A stretch of DNA of 12,241 nucleotides from an uncultured Alphaproteobacteria bacterium (lineage in GTDB: Bacteria > Pseudomonadota > Alphaproteobacteria > Paracaedibacterales > CAIULA01). Below the pieces are notes generated by a model that saw only the letters and a list, made by a program, of their open reading frames with translations, had not been told where the DNA came from and ran no database searches. The DNA lies in the NCBI GenBank assembly GCA_903905285.1, contig CAIVFQ010000200.1, positions 1-12,241 on the forward strand, in the 5' to 3' direction. Shown here piece after piece: positions 5,989 through 12,241 of the stretch (positions are counted from its first letter, which is position 1; each line of letters opens with the position of its first letter). Made by a program: the position numbers and the translations under genes.

Positions 5989-6297
5989 ATGTCTTTTGGT
6001 GTCCACAGTTATTTGTTGGTTTCTGCCATTATATTTAGCATCGGTATTTTTGGTTTTTTTCTTAACAGACGCCATATTATCCATCTATTGATATCAATAG
6101 AGTTAATTTTGCTGGCTGTTAATATAAATTTTGTGGCTTTTTCTGCTGATATCTCTGACCTAGCCGGGCAGGTTTTTTGTGTGTTTGTTTTGACAATTGC
6201 TGCTGCTGAGGCAGCTATTGGTCTGGCCATTTTGGTCATTTATTTCCGAAAACGAGGCACCATCGATATTGATCAAGCCACTCAGCTAAAGGATTAA
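5989..6297 (+). CDS. nuoK: NADH-quinone oxidoreductase subunit K
   Basis: ND4L homologue, a three-helix membrane subunit of complex I that forms part of a proton channel with NuoJ and NuoN. Its 102 residues match the family's usual 100-103. The two conserved buried glutamates are present: E38 in [10 protein letters not shown] and E74 in [10 protein letters not shown], equivalent to E36 and E72 of E. coli. The ATG lies one base after the nuoJ stop, with AAGGA about 10 bases upstream inside nuoJ. Confidence 0.97.
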   Translation: MSFGVHSYLLVSAIIFSIGIFGFFLNRRHIIHLLISIELILLAVNINFVAFSADISDLAGQVFCVFVLTIAAAEAAIGLAILVIYFRKRGTIDIDQATQLKD

Positions 6298-6304
6298 TTT
6301 AGCT

Positions 6305-8191
6305 ATGTCACCCAACGCACTGGCTTTAATGGTTGTCTTCAGCACGTTAGTTGGTTTTTGCCTCAGCCTGACCTTGCTGCGTTACCCGAAGGTTGTTCAG
6401 ACTATAACTTGCGTAGCCGTAGCTATCACTTTTTGTGCGCTTTTAGGTTTATGGTTTACTCTAGGTCCTGATTCAAATTTTACGATCAATTCATTTCATT
6501 GGTTAAATGTTGGAAAACTAAAAGTGAGGTGGGGTCTTAGCTTTAATGACCTGGCTTTCGTGATGGGGGCGGTTGTTAGTTTTGTCTCATTTTGGGTTCA
6601 TATTTATTCGCTTGCCTATATGGCGCAGGATCCTCATCGTGCCCGCTTTATGGCTTATTTAAACTTTTTCACCTTTATGATGTTATTCCTGGTGACGTCT
6701 CCCACAATTATTCAATTGTTCGTCGGATGGGAAGGCGTTGGATTGGCGTCTTATTTGTTGATTGGATTTTGGGGTCACCGTGAGAAAGCGGCGGCGGCGG
6801 CTATGAAAGCTTTTTTGGTCAACCGTGTTGGTGATGCGGCTATGATATTAGGCATTTGTGCCCTGTTTTACCAATTTCAAACCGTTAATTTTTTAGAACT
6901 TTCCACTAAAATACCCAGTCAAGTTGGGGTAATGATCAGTTTCTGGGGTTGTGAAGTGCCTGCCCTTAATTTGATCGGGTTGTTGTTCTTCATTGGTGCC
7001 ATGGCTAAGTCGGCTCAAATTGGTTTTCATGTTTGGTTGCCTGATGCTATGGAGGCCCCTACGCCTGTCTCAGCCCTTATTCACGCGGCAACCATGGTAA
7101 CGGCCGGGGTCTTTTTAATTGTTAAACTGTCGCCCTTGTACGACTGCACTCCCTGGGTGAGGGAAATCATGATTGTGATAGGGGCTTTGACGGCTTTATT
7201 TGGCGCTGTTGTTGCCCTAACCCAAACAGACATTAAACGAATTATCGCGTATTCAACGTGTAGTCAATTGGGATATATGGTGTTGGCCTGTGGATGTTCC
7301 GCTTACAAGGCGGCAATTTTTCATCTGGTCACCCATGCTTTCTTTAAAGCCTTGTTGTTTTTAGGGGCTGGTTCAGTCATTCACGCCATGTCAGGTGAAC
7401 AAGACATTCGGAAAATGGGGGGGCTTGCGCGTCTTATTCCTACCACTTATGGACTCATGTGGGTGGGAAGTTTGGCTTTGGCTGGCATTCCGTTTTTGGC
7501 AGGCTATTATTCAAAGGATTGGATTCTTTATTCCTTGTGGAAAAATGGGTCAATCGGTGGCCTTATGGCTGCCTTGTTGGTTGTTATTCTGACAGCTTTC
7601 TATAGCTGGCGTTTATTATGGTTGGTATTCCAGGGTCGTTTGCGTGCTGACGATCAAGTTGAGGCCCATGTTCACGAGTCACCGCCTGTTATGTTGCTGC
7701 CTTTATTCGTCTTGGCAACAGGGTCTGTCGTTAGTGGTTGGTGTGGTTGGCACTTGTTGATGGCTGAAACCATACACAGCCCCTGGTGGTTAGAGTTTAC
7801 CCCTATCGCCCTTGCGGTCAGTGGAATTCTAGGGGCTGTTACTGTTTATCGCCATCCAAATCTGGCTGAAAAATTAGGGCAGGGGATGTGGTATCGATTC
7901 TCTTATCATAAAGGGTATTTTGATGACCTTTATAAGCTTTTGTTCGTAAAGCCTTCCTTATGGTTGGGACATTTTTTTTGGCGCACAATTGACGTCTCCG
8001 TCATTGATCACTTTGGCCCAGAGGCCAGCACCAAAACCGCTTTGTTTCTTTCTGGTCGTCACAAAATTTTACAAAATGGATATTTATCGCGCTATACGTT
8101 TGTCATGCTGTTAGCAATTCTTGTGATTCTAGGATACTATTTCGTAGAATTTTATCAGTGGCCTTCATTTGTTAAGGTCGACACAGTATGA
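6305..8191 (+). CDS. nuoL: NADH-quinone oxidoreductase subunit L
   Basis: Antiporter-like proton-pumping subunit at the tip of the complex I membrane arm (ND5 homologue). The length of 628 residues is normal and includes the C-terminal lateral helix region and last transmembrane helix (about 500-620). Key residues are visible: E143 in FVGWEGVGLASYLL, K235 in GAMAKSAQIGFHVWLPDAM, the following EAPTPVSALIHAATMVTAGV stretch, and H340/H344/K348 in IFHLVTHAFFKALLF, as in proton-path residues of the family. The gene begins 7 bases after nuoK and ends with an ATGA overlap into nuoM. Confidence 0.97.
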   Translation: MSPNALALMVVFSTLVGFCLSLTLLRYPKVVQTITCVAVAITFCALLGLWFTLGPDSNFTINSFHWLNVGKLKVRWGLSFNDLAFVMGAVVSFVSFWVHIYSLAYMAQDPHRARFMAYLNFFTFMMLFLVTSPTIIQLFVGWEGVGLASYLLIGFWGHREKAAAAAMKAFLVNRVGDAAMILGICALFYQFQTVNFLELSTKIPSQVGVMISFWGCEVPALNLIGLLFFIGAMAKSAQIGFHVWLPDAMEAPTPVSALIHAATMVTAGVFLIVKLSPLYDCTPWVREIMIVIGALTALFGAVVALTQTDIKRIIAYSTCSQLGYMVLACGCSAYKAAIFHLVTHAFFKALLFLGAGSVIHAMSGEQDIRKMGGLARLIPTTYGLMWVGSLALAGIPFLAGYYSKDWILYSLWKNGSIGGLMAALLVVILTAFYSWRLLWLVFQGRLRADDQVEAHVHESPPVMLLPLFVLATGSVVSGWCGWHLLMAETIHSPWWLEFTPIALAVSGILGAVTVYRHPNLAEKLGQGMWYRFSYHKGYFDDLYKLLFVKPSLWLGHFFWRTIDVSVIDHFGPEASTKTALFLSGRHKILQNGYLSRYTFVMLLAILVILGYYFVEFYQWPSFVKVDTV

Positions 8192-9741
8192 CTTTACCTT
8201 TCCTAAGCTTAATCATTTTTCTGCCACTTTCAGGGGTTTTCTTTTTAACCCTTATTCGCCCAAGAGATGAGCGAAATGCGAAAGTTGTGGGCCTGTGGAT
8301 TTCTTCAATAAATTTTTTCTTAAGCATAATTCTGTTGGCAAAGTTTGACCGGTTTAATGCTGAATATCAATTTGTCGAAAAACATGAATGGATGGGAGGG
8401 ATTAAAACTTTCTACTATTTAGGAATCGATGGAATATCGTTATATTTTGTTGTTTTAACAACCTTCTTAATTCCCCTTTGCATCCTGTTTAGCTGGAACA
8501 GCATACAAAAAAGGGTGCGCGAATATATGATGGTTTTCCTGCTTTTGGAAACCCTTGTTTTGGGCAGCTTTTGCGCGCTTGATCTGGTCCTATTTTATAT
8601 TTTCTTTGAAGGAACGCTGATTCCCTTGTTTGTGATTATTGGGGTTTGGGGTGGAGAAGGCCGTATTCATGCCTGTTTCAAGTTTTTTTTATACACCTTG
8701 CTGGGGTCTGTTTTCATGCTGTTGGCGATTGCTAAGATTTACAGTGAGTTTGGAACGACTGAAATTCCCTGGCTTATCGATCAAAAATTCTCTTTTTCCT
8801 TAGAGGTATGGGTTTGGATTGGTTTCTTTATAGCCATGGCTGTGAAAATTCCTATGTGGCCCTTCCATACGTGGCTGCCTTACGCCCATGTGGAGGCTCC
8901 AACGGCCGGATCCGTTCTGTTAGCAGGGGTGTTGCTTAAGTTGGGGGGGTACGGCTTTGCCCGAATTGTGATACCGATGTTGCCTGATGCCAGTGCTTAT
9001 TTTGCCCCCTTTGTGATGGCATTAAGTGTTGTGGCTATTTTCTATACGTCTCTTATTGCCTTGGCTCAAACTGACATGAAGAAGTTAATCGCTTATTCTT
9101 CTGTCGCCCATATGGGATTTGTAACGTTAGGGCTGTTTAGTTTAAATGCATCGGGAACAACAGGTGCCATTTTATTAATGTTAAGCCATGGGTTAATTTC
9201 TTCGGCTTTGTTTTTTATGGTTGGAATGCTTTACGATCGGTTTCATACCCGTGACATTAAATCCTATGGGGGGCTTTATAAGTCTTTTCCTATATTGGGA
9301 AGTTTATTCTTAGTTTTTACCTTTGCCTCAATTGCTGTTCCTGGCACCAGCAGTTTTGCTGGTGAATTCTTTGTTCTTTATGGAACGTTTCAATCTAATA
9401 CTGTCTTTGCGACTTTAGCTTTGTGCGGCCTTATTTTGGGGCCTGCGTACGCATTATGGTTATACCAGCGGCTGTTTAATGGAAAATTAGTTACTCCTGC
9501 TTCTTTAAACGATTTAACCGAAGCCACGTCTGCTGAAAGTGTATCTTTTGGGTATAAGTCGATTGAGGCAAAGTCCCATCAAAAGGGAATTTCTGACCTG
9601 ACTTATTCGGAACGTTTTATTTTATGTTGTTTATTGATTGTGGTTTTGCTTATGGGAATTACCCCAAAGTATTTCACGAAGGTTATAAAACAGTCGGTGA
9701 AATCAAAAGTATTACTTCACTATCCTGCAAGCCATGACTGA
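8188..9741 (+). CDS. nuoM: NADH-quinone oxidoreductase subunit M
   Basis: Second antiporter-like proton-pumping subunit of complex I (ND4 homologue). The length of 517 residues is slightly long for the family. Hallmarks are E141 in FYIFFEGTLIPLF, K220 in MAVKIPMWPFHTWLP, then HVEAPTAGSVLLAGVLLKLGGYG with K251, LIALAQTDMKKLIAYSSVAHMG, and SHGLISSALFF around residue 333. After the conserved YQRLFNGK (about 427-433) there is a polar stretch to about residue 475, roughly 25-30 residues longer than I recall for this loop, before the last helix. The start overlaps nuoL by 4 bases and the stop overlaps tatC by 8 (ATGACTGA), so translational coupling is likely. Confidence 0.96.
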   Translation: MTLPFLSLIIFLPLSGVFFLTLIRPRDERNAKVVGLWISSINFFLSIILLAKFDRFNAEYQFVEKHEWMGGIKTFYYLGIDGISLYFVVLTTFLIPLCILFSWNSIQKRVREYMMVFLLLETLVLGSFCALDLVLFYIFFEGTLIPLFVIIGVWGGEGRIHACFKFFLYTLLGSVFMLLAIAKIYSEFGTTEIPWLIDQKFSFSLEVWVWIGFFIAMAVKIPMWPFHTWLPYAHVEAPTAGSVLLAGVLLKLGGYGFARIVIPMLPDASAYFAPFVMALSVVAIFYTSLIALAQTDMKKLIAYSSVAHMGFVTLGLFSLNASGTTGAILLMLSHGLISSALFFMVGMLYDRFHTRDIKSYGGLYKSFPILGSLFLVFTFASIAVPGTSSFAGEFFVLYGTFQSNTVFATLALCGLILGPAYALWLYQRLFNGKLVTPASLNDLTEATSAESVSFGYKSIEAKSHQKGISDLTYSERFILCCLLIVVLLMGITPKYFTKVIKQSVKSKVLLHYPASHD

Positions 9742-10489
9742 TCATCCTAAGCCCTTACTAGATCACCTGTTAGAATTAAGACAAAGGTTGATTTATACGT
9801 TAGTGGGTTTTGTTGTTGTTTTTGGTGTGTGTTATTTGTATTCGGAAAGTATTTTTCAATTCCTTGTTCGCCCGCTGGCTCAGTTATTGCAAACAAAAGG
9901 CCCGGGTCGACGCCTGATTTACACCGGCTTAACGGAAGCTTTTCTGACCTATATCAAGGTTGCGGCCTTTGCGGCGTCGTTTATTTCCTTTCCTTTTATC
10001 GCGATGCAAATTTGGCGTTTTATTGCACCGGGCTTGTATGCGAATGAACGGAATTTGTTCATAGGGTTATTGGTGACGACACCCTTCCTTTTTTTGTTGG
10101 GGGCGGCGTTTGCCTATACAATTATTTTTCCCACGGCCTATGACTTTTTTTTAAGTTTCGAATCAAATGCAGGGTATTTACCGATTCAACTGGAAGCCAA
10201 AGTGAACGAGTATTTATCATTTGTGATGCGTCTTATTTTTGCGTTTGGCATTTGTTTTGAATTGCCCGTGGTGTTAATGCTGCTGGCAAGCATTGGGGTC
10301 ATTACAGTCCAAACTTTAATCAGCAAATGGCGTATTGCGGTTGTCATTATTTTTACACTTTCGGCGTTTATTACACCCCCTGACATTGTCAGCATGCTTG
10401 GTCTGGCTTTGCCGCTTATTTTATTGTATGGTTTTTCTATTATGATGGTAAAAATTTTAGAAACACACCGGCTTAAAAAAGATGCTTGA
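9734..10489 (+). CDS. tatC: Sec-independent (Tat) protein translocase subunit TatC
   Basis: Core membrane receptor of the twin-arginine translocase, which exports folded proteins with RR signal peptides. The 251 residues and six hydrophobic segments are standard. Signal-peptide-binding residues are present: HLLELRQRLIY at 11-21 gives E15 and R17, and GLYANERNLF gives E105, matching E15, R17 and E103 of E. coli. FITPPDIVSM near the end is the conserved periplasmic P-P-D loop region before helix six. It overlaps nuoM and serS by 8 bases each. tatA and tatB, often directly upstream of tatC-serS in Alphaproteobacteria, are not in this window. Confidence 0.97.
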   Translation: MTDHPKPLLDHLLELRQRLIYTLVGFVVVFGVCYLYSESIFQFLVRPLAQLLQTKGPGRRLIYTGLTEAFLTYIKVAAFAASFISFPFIAMQIWRFIAPGLYANERNLFIGLLVTTPFLFLLGAAFAYTIIFPTAYDFFLSFESNAGYLPIQLEAKVNEYLSFVMRLIFAFGICFELPVVLMLLASIGVITVQTLISKWRIAVVIIFTLSAFITPPDIVSMLGLALPLILLYGFSIMMVKILETHRLKKDA

Positions 10490-11756
10490 TCTTCGTTTTA
10501 TACGTACTCACCCCGATTTATTTGATCAAGGTTTACAGCGTCGAGGCCTAGGCCCGTTGTCAGCTGTTGTTTTGGATATTGATTTGAAACACCGCCATGC
10601 CTTGACGGAAATGCAGGCACGCCAAGCGGCTTTAAACGCTTTGGCCAAAACTTATTCAACGGTGAAATCTTCTAATGGAGATTTGCAGGCATTAACCCAA
10701 AACATTGAACAAACCAAGCAAGAGTTAAAAGATTATAAACACCAGGCTGATCAGACTGAGCAAGACTTGCATCGCCTGTTGTCAGAAATACCTAACCTGC
10801 CGGCTGACGATTGTCCTGATGGTAAAGATGAAACTGAAAACAAGGAAGTTCGTCGTTGGGGGGACATACCAACCTTTGATTTTACCGTTAAGCCCCATGA
10901 AGAATTGGGACCTAGCTTAGGGTTAATGGACTTTGAAAGAGCGATTAAACTTTCAGGCTCACGATTTGTGGTGTTGTATGGCGACTTGGTTCGCCTAGAG
11001 CGGGCTTTGGCCCAATTTATGTTGGACATTCACACCCGTGAGTTTGGCTATAAAGAAGCTTACGTGCCGTTGATGGTGAATGAATCGGTGATGTTTGGTA
11101 CTGGCCAATTGCCCAAATTTCGGGATGATCAGTTTCAAACCAACACGGGTCATTGGTTAATTCCCACAGCCGAGGTGGCGTTGACGAACCTTGTTGCTGG
11201 TGAAATTTTAACCGAAGCCGAATTGCCTTTACGGTATACAGCCTATACCCCTTGTTTTAGGGCAGAGGCGGGTGCGGCTGGGCGTGATACTCGCGGCATG
11301 ATTCGCCAGCACCAATTTAGCAAGGTTGAGCTGGTGAGCATTACAACTCCCGAACAGGCCGTGGCCGAGCATGAACGCATGACAAGTGCCGCTGAAACGG
11401 TGTTGCAACGCTTAGGGTTGGCCCACCGAGTTCTCAGTTTATGCACCGGTGATATCGGCTTTTCAGCTGAGAAAACTTATGACTTAGAGGTCTGGTTTCC
11501 AAGTCAAAATACTTACCGCGAAATTTCCAGTTGTTCGCGATGCAATACCTTTCAGGCGCGACGTATGAACACAAGGTATCGTCCGTTAGACGGTGATGGG
11601 AAAACCCACTTTATTCACACGTTGAATGGATCAGGTCTGGCTGTTGGCCGTGCCTTAATTGCCGTTATGGAAAACTATCAACAAGCTGATGGAAGTATTG
11701 CTATTCCAGACGGTTTGCAACCGTATATGAATGGCCAAAAAACCATACAGCATTGA
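10482..11756 (+). CDS. serS: Seryl-tRNA synthetase
   Basis: Class II aminoacyl-tRNA synthetase charging tRNA-Ser with serine (and tRNA-Sec where present), cytosolic. The length of 424 residues is normal. The N-terminal part starts MLDLRFIR and forms the helical coiled-coil tRNA-binding arm (about 30-105). The catalytic core shows TAE at 229-231 (serine pocket), motif 2 TPCFRAEAGAAGRDTRG (256-272) with the following IRQHQFSKVE, the SSCSRCNTFQARR block (349-361), and motif 3 GSGLAVGRALIAVMEN (383-398). The ATG overlaps the tatC stop (ATGCTTGA). It appears to be the last gene of the unit. I see no convincing terminator in the 11 bases before the convergent gene. Confidence 0.98.
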   Translation: MLDLRFIRTHPDLFDQGLQRRGLGPLSAVVLDIDLKHRHALTEMQARQAALNALAKTYSTVKSSNGDLQALTQNIEQTKQELKDYKHQADQTEQDLHRLLSEIPNLPADDCPDGKDETENKEVRRWGDIPTFDFTVKPHEELGPSLGLMDFERAIKLSGSRFVVLYGDLVRLERALAQFMLDIHTREFGYKEAYVPLMVNESVMFGTGQLPKFRDDQFQTNTGHWLIPTAEVALTNLVAGEILTEAELPLRYTAYTPCFRAEAGAAGRDTRGMIRQHQFSKVELVSITTPEQAVAEHERMTSAAETVLQRLGLAHRVLSLCTGDIGFSAEKTYDLEVWFPSQNTYREISSCSRCNTFQARRMNTRYRPLDGDGKTHFIHTLNGSGLAVGRALIAVMENYQQADGSIAIPDGLQPYMNGQKTIQH

Positions 11757-11767
11757 TTCTGGGGTTT

Positions 11768-12067
11768 TTAAAAAATACTACAGGTTCGTTTTTTCTTGGT
11801 AATCGGTTTAGCTGGTTTAAAAAATGCAAGGACCGAGGTGGTGACGCTTATCGGAGGGCCCGATTCAAAAAGAGAATAGCAGCAATTCCGTGATGACTTG
11901 CTGTCATCGATTTTGTAATAAGCCGAGTAGTCTTGTCTTGTCTGGAATCTGGGTTCCCCCTCAGGTGAATAGTACCATACTGATGCATGTGTCTGAATTA
12001 AAGAGCTTCCTAAAATCACAAATGAACCAAAAACAAAACCAATATATTTCAATTTAATCTTCATCAT
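11768..12067 (-). CDS. Small exported protein with CaaX-like C-terminus, function unknown
   Basis: I do not recognise this 99-residue protein. It starts MMKIKLKYIG, then has a hydrophobic core (FVFGSFVILGSSLI) and a plausible signal peptidase site after QTHA (residue 28), so it should leave the cytosol. The mature part is rich in Tyr, Ser and Pro, with an adjacent Cys pair (C62, C63). The C-terminus is basic, KPAKPITKKKRT, and ends in Cys-Ser-Ile-Phe, which has the form of a eukaryotic CaaX prenylation box after a polybasic stretch. GGAGC lies about 5 bases before the ATG at 12067; the next codon is also ATG (12064) and either could be used. The gene is convergent with serS, 11 bases away. 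The signal peptide plus ribosome binding site support a real gene. Confidence 0.6.
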   Translation of the reverse strand: MMKIKLKYIGFVFGSFVILGSSLIQTHASVWYYSPEGEPRFQTRQDYSAYYKIDDSKSSRNCCYSLFESGPPISVTTSVLAFFKPAKPITKKKRTCSIF

Positions 12068-12115
12068 TATTGCTCCGATTGTTGAATTTAAGGGAAGTTC
12101 AAAATTACAGATAGA

Positions 12116-12129
12116 GTTAATGTATTAAC
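12116..12129. promoter_or_regulatory. GTTAAT-GT-ATTAAC inverted repeat upstream of the 12067 gene
   Basis: Six-base perfect arms with a 2-base centre lie about 50 bases upstream of the leftward start codon, where a regulator could bind. On the minus strand TTGTTA overlaps one arm, but no good -10 is found at the right distance. Apart from this I see no gene or RNA in 12068-12241. Confidence 0.2.
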
Positions 12130-12241
12130 AAAAGGTAAATTAATAAGAGCTACTGCGTAAGTCGAGGTAGTTTGTTGCAAGAGAGTGACATGATCCCCAT
12201 TCCCCTATTTTTTGTTTAGGCTATAGCGAATCCATTTTTGA

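Noticed and set aside
6788..6803. GCG-repeat-like run inside nuoL
   Set aside because: It simply encodes an alanine run within a conserved helix, too short for a repeat tract of note.
11757..11775. TTTTTAAAAAA after serS as a terminator
   Set aside because: No GC stem accompanies it; it looks like the AT-rich end of two convergent genes.
12130..12241. Possible start of another gene or an RNA gene at the right edge
   Set aside because: The ATG-led frames I checked stop within ten codons, and I found no tRNA-like cloverleaf or other RNA signature.

Overview
The window looks like a piece of an alphaproteobacterial chromosome, probably from a host-associated lineage of the Rickettsiales/Holosporales kind. 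The base composition is moderately AT-rich. Housekeeping genes are packed with 1-8 base gaps or overlaps. The gene orders rplY-pth and tatC-serS are typical of Alphaproteobacteria, and the NuoJ and NuoM sequences have a rickettsial flavour. This placement is inference from gene order and protein character; no search was run. No rRNA, tRNA, insertion sequence, prophage or CRISPR array is visible, and no gene-free stretch exceeds about 175 bases.

Layout. (1) Positions 1-2214, minus strand: aspartate kinase lysC, followed with an ATGA overlap by an FMN-dependent nitronate monooxygenase-type gene that runs off the left edge. (2) Positions 2215-3908, plus strand: two genes for exported proteins. 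The first carries the two H-x-S/T motifs of a 2H phosphoesterase, but its signal peptide is split by a one-base frameshift in a T run. The second is unrecognised, and a promoter-like sequence overlaid by twin 10-bp palindromes precedes it. (3) Positions 3824-5210, minus strand: rplY, pth, and a 40-codon membrane or secreted micro-ORF that starts 4 bases after pth. Two hairpins between 3831 and 3908 look like a back-to-back terminator pair for the convergent units. (4) Positions 5379-11756, plus strand: one long unit nuoJ-nuoK-nuoL-nuoM-tatC-serS, covering membrane-arm subunits of respiratory complex I, the Tat translocase core and seryl-tRNA synthetase. The last four genes overlap their neighbours. 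nuoN, the rest of complex I and tatAB are not here. (5) Positions 11768-12067, minus strand: a small exported protein, convergent with serS, whose C-terminus (lysine-rich, then Cys-Ser-Ile-Phe) resembles a eukaryotic CaaX prenylation box. (6) Positions 12068-12241: no gene seen.

How they fit together. Most of the window is core metabolism: proton pumping by complex I, translation (SerRS, L25, peptidyl-tRNA hydrolase), protein export, and the first step of the aspartate family pathway to lysine/diaminopimelate, threonine and methionine. Between these blocks sit four small, lineage-specific-looking genes for exported or membrane proteins. They are the most likely place for undescribed biology, especially the exported 2H phosphoesterase and the CaaX-like protein.
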